A DNA stretch of 61,537 nucleotides from Pseudomonas sp. PICF141 (GTDB lineage Bacteria > Pseudomonadota > Gammaproteobacteria > Pseudomonadales > Pseudomonadaceae). The notes beneath the pieces were generated by a model. It was not told the origin of the DNA. It ran no database searches and was given only the letters and a program-made list of their open reading frames with translations. Below, piece by piece: positions 18,291-29,551 of this stretch. The translations under genes were made by a program, and so were the position numbers. The first letter of the stretch is position 1. The number at the start of each line of letters is the position of its first letter. The DNA is taken from assembly GCF_002286815.1 (NCBI RefSeq), contig NZ_MUNM01000016.1, positions 1 through 61,537 of the forward strand, given 5' to 3'.

Positions 18291-19508
18291 TCAGATCGCT
18301 GAGCCGAGTTGGAAAATGGGCAGGTACATCGCAACCACCAGGCCGCCGACGATAACCCCCAGCACCACCATGATGAAAGGCTCCATCAGGCTGGTCAGGT
18401 TATCGACCATGTTATCCACCTCGTCCTCGTAGAAGCTTGCGACCTTGTCGAGCATGTCGTCCAGTGCGCCAGACTCTTCGCCGATGGCCGTCATCTGGAT
18501 CGCCATGGTCGGAAAGATGCCGGAGGTGCGCATGGCAAAATTCAGCTGCATGCCGGTTGAAACGTCCTGTCGGATGCGTAACACCGCTCGCTTGAACACG
18601 ATGTTGCCGGTTGCGCCCGCCACTGAATCCAGAGCCTCGACCAGTGGCACGCCGGCGGCGAAAGTCGTCGACAAGGTGCGGGCGTAACGGGCCACGGCGG
18701 ACTTGTACATGAGCGCGCCAACCAACGGCAGTTTCAGCAGCCAGGTGTCCATTCGGTCCCGAAAGCCCGGGGACTTTTTGAAAGCATGGCGGATGCCGAA
18801 AATCAGCGCACCCAACATACCCAGCACCATCCACCACCAGGCCTGCAGGAACTCCGACAAGCCGATGACCATCACGGTGAACGCTGGCAGTTCGGCGCCA
18901 AACCCCGAGAACACCGACTCGAACTGCGGCACAACCTTGACCAGCAGAATCCCGGTCACAATGATCGCGACGAACACCACCGCCAGCGGATAGGTCATGG
19001 CTTTCTTGATCTTGGCCTTGAGGCTTTCGCTCTTTTCCTTGTAGGTCGCAACCCGTTCCAGCAGGGTATCCAGAGCGCCGGCCTGTTCGCCGGCATCCAC
19101 CAGGTTGCAATACAGTTCATCGAAGTACTGGGGCTTTTTGCGCAGGGCCGCGGCGAAGCTGTTGCCGGCCGCGACTTCCTGTTTCACCTCGTCCACCAGC
19201 TTGCGCATGTTCGGGTTATCGAAGCCTTCGCTGATAATGTCGAACGATTGCAGCAACGGTACGCCGGCTTTCATCATGGTCGCCATCTGCCGGGTAAACA
19301 GGGCAATGTCCAGGGCCTTGATGCGTTTGCCGGCGTTGAAAATGGACGCGGTTTTTTTCCGCACCTTGCCCGGGTTGATCCCTTGCTTGCGTAACTGAGC
19401 CTTGATCAGCGCGGGATTCTGGCCGGTCAATTCGCCGGTCATTCTTGCGCCTTTTTTGTCGGTGCCTTCCCAGGCATATACGCTGATTTTCGCTGCTTTG
19501 ACCGCCAT
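18291..19508 (-). CDS. pilC: Type IV pilus inner-membrane platform protein PilC
   Basis: 405 aa with two GspF/T2SSF repeats. The first contains TRQMATMMKAGVPLLQSFDI (about residue 72) and the second YARTLSTTFAAGVPLVEALD (about residue 275). Three transmembrane segments occur, near 170-195, 220-240 and at the C-terminus (LGVIVGGLVVAMYLPIFQL). PilC anchors the assembly ATPase PilB to the inner membrane. It follows pilB by two bases and is translated from ATG in the same operon. Confidence 0.96.
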   Translation of the reverse strand: MAVKAAKISVYAWEGTDKKGARMTGELTGQNPALIKAQLRKQGINPGKVRKKTASIFNAGKRIKALDIALFTRQMATMMKAGVPLLQSFDIISEGFDNPNMRKLVDEVKQEVAAGNSFAAALRKKPQYFDELYCNLVDAGEQAGALDTLLERVATYKEKSESLKAKIKKAMTYPLAVVFVAIIVTGILLVKVVPQFESVFSGFGAELPAFTVMVIGLSEFLQAWWWMVLGMLGALIFGIRHAFKKSPGFRDRMDTWLLKLPLVGALMYKSAVARYARTLSTTFAAGVPLVEALDSVAGATGNIVFKRAVLRIRQDVSTGMQLNFAMRTSGIFPTMAIQMTAIGEESGALDDMLDKVASFYEDEVDNMVDNLTSLMEPFIMVVLGVIVGGLVVAMYLPIFQLGSAI

Positions 19509-19510
19509 GT

Positions 19511-21211
<1,701 letters not shown>

Positions 21212-21373
21212 TGGGGTTCCGGACGCAGACAGTGAATGACTTATAGCCTAGTCAAGCAATGGAGCCAAACCAGCTGGGGGGTGGTGACAAAAAGTGTCAG
21301 ATAGTGCGGATCCGTGGACCAGGAAAGGTCTTTACCGCAATCTTTCGCCCAGCAGGCAGGGCCACGCGCGGCT

Positions 21374-21389
21374 TGGCATGACCTGTGCT
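21374..21389 (+). promoter_or_regulatory. Sigma-54 (-24/-12) promoter of pilA
   Basis: TGGCATGACCTGTGCT matches the RpoN consensus TGGCACGN4TTGCW with the GG and GC dinucleotides correctly spaced and two substitutions. It lies about 50 bases upstream of the pilA ATG. Known pilA genes of P. aeruginosa are RpoN- and PilR-dependent, which supports the assignment. Confidence 0.8.
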
Positions 21390-21437
21390 GTACCTTGTTC
21401 AGATCATGAGATTCCGACTCATGCATGGAGCCTGTCT

Positions 21438-21869
21438 ATGAAAAATCAAAATGGTTTTACCCTGATCGAACTGTTGATCGTGGTGGCGATCATCGGGATT
21501 CTGGCGACGTTTGCGTTGCCGCAGTATTCGAAGTACCAGGCGCGGGCGAAGGTCACCGCTGCGGTTGCAGAAATTTCGGCACTGAAGGTGCCTTTCGAAG
21601 ACATCATCAATCAAGGCACCAATATTGCCACCCCCGCCGAGATCGGCGCGGTGAGCGCCACGGGTAATTGCACGATTTCGGCGACGGGTACCGCCTCTTC
21701 CGGTGTGGGCAGTATTGGTTGCACTATTGTCAATGCACCGGGGCCGGTGCTCGGTAAAACCGTCACACTTTCGCGCACACTTGCCGGTGGCTGGACGTGC
21801 TCCACGACGGTCGATTCAGAATACGCTCCTAAAGGCTGCCCTGCCGCTGCCGCTGCCGCGAGCTCCTGA
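21438..21869 (+). CDS. pilA: Type IV major pilin PilA
   Basis: 143 aa. The ATG at 21438 gives the short prepilin leader MKNQNG followed by FTLIELLIVVAIIGILATFA, the PilD cleavage site G6/F7 with Glu5 of mature pilin. The following hydrophobic helix forms the fibre core. Four cysteines occur: one pair in the mid region (GNCTISA and SIGCTIV), one at the C-terminus (WTCSTTV and KGCPAA) enclosing a 14-residue D-region loop. An unusual alanine-rich tail (PAAAAAASS) follows the last cysteine. GGAG lies upstream. It is divergent from pilB and ends at a strong terminator. Confidence 0.95.
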   Translation: MKNQNGFTLIELLIVVAIIGILATFALPQYSKYQARAKVTAAVAEISALKVPFEDIINQGTNIATPAEIGAVSATGNCTISATGTASSGVGSIGCTIVNAPGPVLGKTVTLSRTLAGGWTCSTTVDSEYAPKGCPAAAAAASS

Positions 21870-21885
21870 TCCATTCATCTTGCCA

Positions 21886-21919
21886 ATGCCCCGCGTTTAA
21901 CGACGCGGGGCATTTTTTT
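21886..21919 (+). terminator. Rho-independent terminator of pilA
   Basis: ATGCCCCGCGT (21886-21896) pairs perfectly with ACGCGGGGCAT (21903-21913), followed by TTTTTTT. It ends the pilA transcript. Confidence 0.95.
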
Positions 21920-22185
21920 GTTCGCTATTTTTTGGGCCATTCCGATAATCGAGAAACCCCCGACAATTCATGGCCTTAGGCCTGCGTTAAAACCCGCATG
22001 TTGCATGTAGATAATTTCGCAGTCATGCAATTTGCATGATTTCGAAAATGACCGCTGTTATTAACTGATTGATTTATAAGCATTTATTTTTTATCGAGCA
22101 GTTGGCACAGCGTTCGCACTCTCTCTCCAGTAACCCTGCTGACAAGACACGCAGCAGACTTTCCAGAAATACAGGAGTTACTTGT
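21920..22185. other. AT-rich region before the BON gene with nested ATGCA repeats
   Basis: 266 bases with no gene. It contains GCATGTTGCATG (21996-22007) and an inverted repeat TCATGCA-ATT-TGCATGA (22023-22039), then an A/T-rich stretch leading to the BON gene leader. This is probably the regulated promoter region of the BON gene. I cannot assign the regulator. Confidence 0.55.
22023..22039. promoter_or_regulatory. Inverted repeat TCATGCA-N3-TGCATGA (operator candidate)
   Basis: A perfect 7-base inverted repeat with a 3-base spacer lies about 150 bases upstream of the BON-protein ATG. A related GCATG-TTGCATG element lies just upstream. The symmetry suggests a dimeric regulator. Function is inferred only. 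Confidence 0.45.
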
Positions 22186-22548
22186 ATGAAGAAGTTCGCT
22201 ATCGCTGCCGCTACTGCTACCGCGTTGACCCTGACCCTGACCATGGCCAACGCCGCATTTGCACAGACCACCCAAGCGACTCAGGCACCCTTGATGCTGG
22301 CCGCCGGTGAAGTCACTGAAGCGAAAGAGGATGTTTCCGATACCTGGATCACGACCAAAGTCAAAGCCGATCTGCTGACCGAAAAAGGCATTCCTGGCAC
22401 TGACATCAAGGTCGAAACCAACAAAGGCGTTGTTTCCCTGTCTTCCATGACTGTTCTGACTGATGCTCAGAAAACAACCGCCGTGGCTATTGCCAAGAAA
22501 ATCAAAGGTGTCAAAGCGGTTTCCGCTGATGGCCTGAAATCCGAGTAA
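22186..22548 (+). CDS. Periplasmic BON domain protein (OsmY-like)
   Basis: 120 aa. ACAGGAG precedes the ATG by seven bases. A signal peptide (MKKFAIAAATATALTLTLTM, cleavage AFA-QT) indicates export. After a short linker, one BON domain runs from about residue 50 to the end: SDTWITTKVKADLLTEKGI, then TNKGVVSLSSMTVLTDAQKT and KIKGVKAVSADGL, with the conserved glycines of the fold. BON domains bind phospholipid at the periplasmic face of membranes. E. coli OsmY has two BON domains and this has one. It is a stand-alone gene with a palindromic site upstream. Confidence 0.88.
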   Translation: MKKFAIAAATATALTLTLTMANAAFAQTTQATQAPLMLAAGEVTEAKEDVSDTWITTKVKADLLTEKGIPGTDIKVETNKGVVSLSSMTVLTDAQKTTAVAIAKKIKGVKAVSADGLKSE

Positions 22549-22654
22549 GGCAAGGCTTCTCGCCTGGACCGGGAGAAGGTGCGGTGGACGGGCCGAGTCA
22601 TACGTCTGCCGCCACTTGAAGGTTCATGCGCAAGGCCACAAGGATGTGGTCATT

Positions 22655-22684
22655 ACAGGCCCCGGCATTCGTGTCGGGGCCTGT
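22655..22684 (+). terminator. Probable terminator of the BON gene
   Basis: ACAGGCCCCG (22655-22664) pairs perfectly with CGGGGCCTGT (22675-22684) over a 10-base loop. The following sequence CCTATTTG has only a weak T-tract, so termination may be partial. Confidence 0.65.
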
Positions 22685-22707
22685 CCTATTTGCAGCAACG
22701 CATCACT

Positions 22708-22797
22708 TGTAGGAGCGAGGTTTGCCCGCGAAGAACGATTACGCGGTATCCCTGATGGACCGAGGTGGCTGGTTCGCCGGCAAGCCTGGCTCCTGCA
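22708..22797. repeat. REP pair (REPIN-like)
   Basis: TGTAGGAGCGAGGTTTGCCC followed by GCGAAG (22708-22733) faces GGTTCGCCGGCAAGCCTGGC TCCTGCA (22771-22797) in inverted orientation. The second arm is slightly degenerate. It is located between the BON terminator and the convergent DUF2845 gene. Confidence 0.85.
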
Positions 22798-22824
22798 TTA
22801 GGGAAGTGGGGCAAGCTCGATTGT

Positions 22825-23124
22825 TCAATTCCCACGCTTGCTGGTGATTCGAACCAACCGGTTGCCTTCAAAACGCAGGTACTGGTACATCCCGCTATTG
22901 GGCCCGTAGGTCCATTCCTCGACCTGAAACTCTTCCCGCCGATTGGCGCTGCGCTTGTAGCCCAGCAAGTCGCGGGCAATGGGCTCTCCGCATTTTTGCA
23001 GCACCTCGCTGGTCCTGTCTCCGACGCTGATCAATTGGCTACCGCAGCGCAAGGTGTCAGCCGCCACTGCCTGGCCGGCAGCCAGCGCCAAGGCCAGGCT
23101 CAGAAGCCAGCGCGCGCCCATCAT
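22825..23124 (-). CDS. DUF2845 domain-containing secreted protein
   Basis: 99 aa with signal peptide (MMGARWLLSLALALAAGQAV, cleavage AVA-AD). The mature protein contains LRCGSQLISVGDRTSEVLQK CGEP, where the two cysteines and GDxxxEVxxKCGEP pattern define DUF2845, a SmpA/OmlA-like small periplasmic fold. WTYGPNSGMYQYLRFEGNRL gives the C-terminal strands. No function is assigned. Its ATG overlaps the stop of the DUF748 gene (ATGA), so the two are translationally coupled. Confidence 0.88.
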   Translation of the reverse strand: MMGARWLLSLALALAAGQAVAADTLRCGSQLISVGDRTSEVLQKCGEPIARDLLGYKRSANRREEFQVEEWTYGPNSGMYQYLRFEGNRLVRITSKRGN

Positions 23125-26075
23125 TCGGCATCCAGATGCATGGACGTGATAACCCGGCCATCGCTCTGTGCCTCGCCAAGGCTGGCGTCGATGAAGTACA
23201 CACGGTCATCGGCCAACTGACCCTTTTCCACCAGATAATCCTTGATGCTGCTGGCCCGTTCTTGCCCCAGTTGACGCAATAGCACCTCGCTGGAACTCCA
23301 GAACGCGATCACGTTTTCACGCATTTTGTTGCTACGTTCTTCCTTGCCCAGATCCTTCCATTCGGCTGGCGGCTGGGTCTTGAGGCGCGTGCGGTAAATC
23401 CCTTCCAGCAGCGGGCCTTTCTCGTTGTCCGGTACGTCCAGCAACGAGGCCTGGGCCGGTACTTTGTCACCGCGACGCTGGAGCATTTTGTAGTAGTTGT
23501 ACTGGTATTCCCGCTCCAGGCGTTGCTCGGCAATCAGCGGGCCATCGCTGCTCTTGGCGGCGGTGCCTTCGATTTCCAGGCGCAGGGCCGGACGTTCCTT
23601 GAGTGCTTGGGACAGTTTGACCAGCGCGGCTTCGGCGTCTTTGCTCAGGTCACTCGAACCCGGTGCGAATGCCACGCTGCCCAAATCTTCCGAGCCTCCG
23701 CCGCTGACCAGGCCGCCAATCATTTTGAACGGCGCTGCGGCGGCTTTCACGATCAGGTTGCGCAGGGTCTGCCAGACGATAGGCATGACACTGAACTGTG
23801 GGTTGTTCAGGTCGCCGCTCACCGGCAGTTCGATGGAGATCTTGCCGTCGACATCCTTGAGCAAGGCAATCGCCAGTTTCAGTGGCAGGCTAACGGCGTC
23901 CGGGCTGTCGACCTTTTCACCCAGTTGCAGCTGCTCGACCACCACTTTGTTTTCGGCCAAGAGCTGGCCATTGGTGATCTTGTAATGCAGGTCGAGGTTG
24001 AGCCGGCCCTTGCGGATACGGTAACCGGCGAACTTGCCGGAGTAGGGCGTCAGCGTGGTCAGTTCCACCCGTTTGAAACTGGTGGCGATGTCCAGGCTGG
24101 CCATCGGGTCGAACGGGTTGACCGAACCCTCGATGGTCACCGGTGCATAGCGGTCGACCTTGCCTTCGATGTCGACGCTGGCCGGTTTGGCCTGGCGGCT
24201 GTCGATGGTGCCGATCTTCCCGTTGAGCTGTTGAACGGCGGTGGCGAAGTTCGGGGTCAGGCTGAAGTCGGCGAAGTTTGCCGAACCGTCATTGATGGCA
24301 ACGCCGCCAATGTGGATGCCCAGCGGTTTTTCTTTTCCGGCTGCCGGTTTGGCCGAGGTTGCCGGGGGGGCGGTATCGGCGGGTTGCGGGATCAGCAGAT
24401 CATCAACGTTGGTGGTGCGATCATCGTTGATCATGAAGCGCGCATAGGGCTGGAACAGGCTGACCTTGTCGATCGACAGGCTGTCGCCATGCTGATAGTT
24501 CAGGCCTTCGAGCACCAACTGTTGCCACTTGAGGAAGTCGCGGGTTTTCAGGGTGTCGAGGGTATGCAGCTGATCGACCTGGGCTTTGCCTGTGATGTTG
24601 AAGGCCAGCGGTTCGGTGCTTTTCAGATCGACCGCCAGATCACTGCCCAGCATGCCGCTGCGCAGTTCAAGACGAATGAACGGGTTGATGTAGGACTGGG
24701 CGACACGCAGGTCGATGTCTTTGGTCTGCACGTTCAGTTTGGCGCTGATCGGGGCCAGATTGACCATGCCATCTGCGCTGATCTTGCCTTGCTTGCCCAC
24801 GCCGGTGTCGAGCTTGAGGTTGAAAGGAGAACCGTTGAGGCTGTCGAAATTTTGCAGGTCCAGGTTCAGCGGCCCCAGCTCCAGGGCCACCGCCGGTTGT
24901 GCCTTGCGGTCGGCCAGATGCACCTGATAGTCACGTAGCTGCACGTCTTTGAGCAGCACCTGCCAAGGCTTGCTCGGCGCGCTCGGTTCAGGTTTCGGTG
25001 AATCGGCAGCCGCTGGTGTACTGCTCGGTTCGGCATTGGCCTTGGCCGCCGCTTTGGACGGCTGGCTGGCGAACAGCTTTTGCCAGTCGAGTTGCCCGTC
25101 GGCTTCGAGGGCGGCCCAGGTTTCCAGTTTTTTGCTGCGAATCTTGCCGACCACTACTTGCTGTTTGGCCAGGTCCACAGTGGTTTCGCTGATGTCCAGC
25201 CGCTCGAGCTTGGCCAGTGGTCGACCGTCCGGGGTCTTGATGGAGAAAGGCGCGACACTGACGGCAACGTTGCTCAGCAGCAGTTCGGTTTCTTTGGCCA
25301 GGTTGAGTTTGTAATCGGTGCTGAGGCTGACGACGCCCTCTTCAAGTGCGAGTGGCACGGCATCACGCACATAGGGCCAGAAGGATTTCATCTTCCCGTC
25401 AGTGATTTTCAGCTTACCTTCGGAGGCGATCGGGATCAGGCTGAAATTACCGGTCCAGTCGATCTGTCCACCTGCCGGGCCGACGGCGACCAATGTCATG
25501 TCGGCGCTGTCTTCGGGCAGGGTGCTGAGGTTTTTCAATTCGAAATCGAGTTTGTCGTAGAGGAACTCGATGGGTTCGCTGGGCCGTGCATCCTCGAAAT
25601 GCAAGGAGCCGCCGGCCAGTTTGATCCGCTCCACGCGCAGCGGGAATGGTTGGGCGTCCGGGTCGGCCGGGGTCGGGTCGCTGGCGGGGATTTTGAACAG
25701 ACCGAGCAGGTTGAGTTTGCCGTCCTTGTCGAAGAGGATTTCGGTCTTGGGTTTATCCAGTTCGATATCGGACAGATGCAGCGCTTTGGTCCAGAGGCTG
25801 TCGATCTGCAGGTTGGCGTAGAGCCGTTCGAAGCCTATTTGCTCCTTGCCCGGCTCGCCAATGACCAGGCCCCAAAGGGTGACTTCAAGGCTGAACGGGT
25901 TGAGTTCGATCCGCTGAATCGTCGCCGGTGTCGTGGCGTAGTTGGCCAATTGCTGGTTGGCGATTCGCAACGCGATGCCCGGCAAAATCAGAAACCCCAG
26001 CAGGCTGTAAAGAGCCAGGGCAGTCAACAAGGCGCCGATAGCGCGAATCAATCCTTTGGGCATGTGCGGCTTCAT
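23121..26075 (-). CDS. DUF748 AsmA-like giant periplasmic protein
   Basis: About 984 aa from ATG 26075 (MKPHMPKGLIRAIG). ATGs at 26108 and 26063 are alternatives, as no start has a good ribosome-binding site. An N-terminal transmembrane anchor (ALLTALALYSLLGFLILPGI) is followed by ALRIANQQLANYATTPATIQ, the AsmA-family opening. A long repeated beta-rich periplasmic region follows, with a proline/alanine linker (SSTPAAADSPKPEPSAPSKP) and the DUF748 core near residues 560-760. The C-terminal part, SDLSKDAEAALVKLSQALKE followed by RPALRLEIEG, looks like an OmpA-type domain. AsmA-like proteins are thought to move phospholipids between membranes. It is coupled to DUF2845. Confidence 0.88.
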   Translation of the reverse strand: MKPHMPKGLIRAIGALLTALALYSLLGFLILPGIALRIANQQLANYATTPATIQRIELNPFSLEVTLWGLVIGEPGKEQIGFERLYANLQIDSLWTKALHLSDIELDKPKTEILFDKDGKLNLLGLFKIPASDPTPADPDAQPFPLRVERIKLAGGSLHFEDARPSEPIEFLYDKLDFELKNLSTLPEDSADMTLVAVGPAGGQIDWTGNFSLIPIASEGKLKITDGKMKSFWPYVRDAVPLALEEGVVSLSTDYKLNLAKETELLLSNVAVSVAPFSIKTPDGRPLAKLERLDISETTVDLAKQQVVVGKIRSKKLETWAALEADGQLDWQKLFASQPSKAAAKANAEPSSTPAAADSPKPEPSAPSKPWQVLLKDVQLRDYQVHLADRKAQPAVALELGPLNLDLQNFDSLNGSPFNLKLDTGVGKQGKISADGMVNLAPISAKLNVQTKDIDLRVAQSYINPFIRLELRSGMLGSDLAVDLKSTEPLAFNITGKAQVDQLHTLDTLKTRDFLKWQQLVLEGLNYQHGDSLSIDKVSLFQPYARFMINDDRTTNVDDLLIPQPADTAPPATSAKPAAGKEKPLGIHIGGVAINDGSANFADFSLTPNFATAVQQLNGKIGTIDSRQAKPASVDIEGKVDRYAPVTIEGSVNPFDPMASLDIATSFKRVELTTLTPYSGKFAGYRIRKGRLNLDLHYKITNGQLLAENKVVVEQLQLGEKVDSPDAVSLPLKLAIALLKDVDGKISIELPVSGDLNNPQFSVMPIVWQTLRNLIVKAAAAPFKMIGGLVSGGGSEDLGSVAFAPGSSDLSKDAEAALVKLSQALKERPALRLEIEGTAAKSSDGPLIAEQRLEREYQYNYYKMLQRRGDKVPAQASLLDVPDNEKGPLLEGIYRTRLKTQPPAEWKDLGKEERSNKMRENVIAFWSSSEVLLRQLGQERASSIKDYLVEKGQLADDRVYFIDASLGEAQSDGRVITSMHLDAE

Positions 26076-26169
26076 CTGTCGGAATCGGAGTGCCTTGGAG
26101 TATGGCATGCGTTTGCGGTTCCGAAGCAACCACGCTTTATAGGATTTATCTGATTATCGGCGCGGATTT

Positions 26170-27186
26170 TCAGAGCTGCAGAATCAGGGTTTTCAATGGC
26201 GGCTGTTGATCCTTCGACGGGAAATCGCTGCCTGGCGTCAGCACGCTCCACTCCCGCACCGGGCGCCCGGCCTTCTCGGCGCAGCGCAGAACCTGTTCGC
26301 GCCAATCGTCCATGCTGACCTTCGCCAGGTTGTTGCAGCAGATCAGCACCCCATCCTTGGCGGTGGTCAGCAGCGCCGGTTTGAGCAGGCTTTGATAGTC
26401 ACGCAACAGGTCGACCGTACCGAAAGCACTCTTGGCCCAGGCCGGTGGATCGAGCAATACCAGATCGTACTGACGCGGCTCCAGGCGTTGATAACCTGGC
26501 AGTTTCTGCCCGCGGCGCTGGCTGATCGGCAGACCAGCCAATTGGCGAATGGCCGGAAAGTAATCGGACTGAATGAACTCCATTGTCGGCAATTGCGGGT
26601 TAAGCAAGCCGTTCTCACGACCGACCGCCAGATTGCCTTCGGCAAAGTCCAGGTTACACACTTCGCTCGCACCACCCGCCGCGGCGCTGAGGCCGACGCC
26701 ACAGGTGTAGGCAAACAGGTTCAGCACACTTTTGTTTTGGCTGTGCGCCTTGACCCAGCCGCGAGCATTGCGCAGGTCGAGAAACAGCAACGGGTCTTGG
26801 CCGGCGTGGCGCCCGCGAACCCGGTAGTTCAGGCCCCATTCGTGGCCGACCAGATCTTGCAGGGCCGCTTCGTCGGCGCGGTAGATGGGGTCTTCGCGGT
26901 CGATGCGCGAGTTGCCACGGGAACGGTCGTTGTAGACCAGCAGCGTGTCGAAACCCAGCTGTTGATTGACGGTTTCGTGCAGTTGCAGCAGGGCGTCACG
27001 CTCCAGCGTCTGGTGAAAACTCTGTACTAATAATTGCGGACCGTAGCGGTCGATGGTCAGGCCGCCGGCGCCTTCCTGGCTGCCGTGGAACAGGCGATAG
27101 CAATCGGTGCCTTGCTGATGCAACTCGGCAAGCAGGTCCTGACGATGATCGAGGGCGGCGCGCAGCGCCTGATTCAAGGAAGACAT
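26170..27186 (-). CDS. Class I SAM-dependent rRNA methyltransferase (RlmI/PF10672-like)
   Basis: 338 aa cytosolic enzyme. The SAM site motif is VLNLFAYTCGVGLSAAAGGA (around residue 172), preceded by LFLDLRNARGWVKAHSQNKS. The catalytic-loop region is YDLVLLDPPAWAKSAFGTVD (around residue 240). This arrangement fits SAM-dependent methyltransferases of the RlmI/YccW type. However, the N-terminal PUA domain of true RlmI is missing and the N-terminus is only about 150 residues, so the RNA target is inferred. Confidence 0.85.
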   Translation of the reverse strand: MSSLNQALRAALDHRQDLLAELHQQGTDCYRLFHGSQEGAGGLTIDRYGPQLLVQSFHQTLERDALLQLHETVNQQLGFDTLLVYNDRSRGNSRIDREDPIYRADEAALQDLVGHEWGLNYRVRGRHAGQDPLLFLDLRNARGWVKAHSQNKSVLNLFAYTCGVGLSAAAGGASEVCNLDFAEGNLAVGRENGLLNPQLPTMEFIQSDYFPAIRQLAGLPISQRRGQKLPGYQRLEPRQYDLVLLDPPAWAKSAFGTVDLLRDYQSLLKPALLTTAKDGVLICCNNLAKVSMDDWREQVLRCAEKAGRPVREWSVLTPGSDFPSKDQQPPLKTLILQL

Positions 27187-27248
27187 GCTGAGCGCCTTGC
27201 AGGAGGAAATTGGGGGCGCGGAAGTTTAACAGCTTGGACGATGAAGAA

Positions 27249-27284
27249 CCTGTACCTGTCCCTGTAACTGTACCTGTAACTGTA
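27249..27284. repeat. Hexanucleotide tandem repeat, six units of CCTGTA-type
   Basis: The 36 bases read as CCTGTA, CCTGTC, CCTGTA, ACTGTA, CCTGTA, ACTGTA. The last unit runs directly into the first REP arm (TGTAGGAGCG at 27281), so the repeat appears to have grown by slippage at the REP edge. Confidence 0.85.
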
Positions 27285-27372
27285 GGAGCGAGGCTTGCCC
27301 GCGAAGACGGCGGCACAGTCAACATTAATGTCGCCTGACACACCGCTTTCGCGGGCAAGCCTCGCTCCTACA
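27281..27372. repeat. REP pair (REPIN)
   Basis: TGTAGGAGCGAGGCTTGCCC followed by GCGAAG (27281-27306) faces CTTTCGCGGGCAAGCCTCGC TCCTACA (27346-27372). Both arms are almost perfect reverse complements, separated by about 39 bases. It is placed between acs and the methyltransferase gene. Confidence 0.95.
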
Positions 27373-27381
27373 GGGACAGGT

Positions 27382-29319
<1,938 letters not shown>

Positions 29320-29440
29320 GACGGTTCCTTATTCTTGTTGCGACAAGAATAAAGATGCGCCGAGTGGGGGAAGGGTTCAAGTCAGATGCCGATCGGTGTG
29401 GAAGGTGCCGGCCGTAAAATTTGTGATCGCCGTAAACCAA

Positions 29441-29529
29441 TGTGGGAGCGAGCCTGCTCGCGATGGGACATGACATTCAATGTTGATGTTGAATGTCAGA
29501 CCGAAATCGCGAGCAGGCTCGCTCCCACA
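29441..29529. repeat. REPIN with nested inverted repeat
   Basis: TGTGGGAGCGAGCCTGCTCG followed by CGAT (29441-29464) faces ATCGCGAGCAGGCTCGCTCC CACA in inverted orientation, ending at 29529. Inside is a further inverted repeat, TGACATTCAA/TTGAATGTCA (29471-29498), making a two-level cruciform. Confidence 0.95.
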
Positions 29530-29551
29530 GGGGTAGTCGTGTGGCGTCAAA

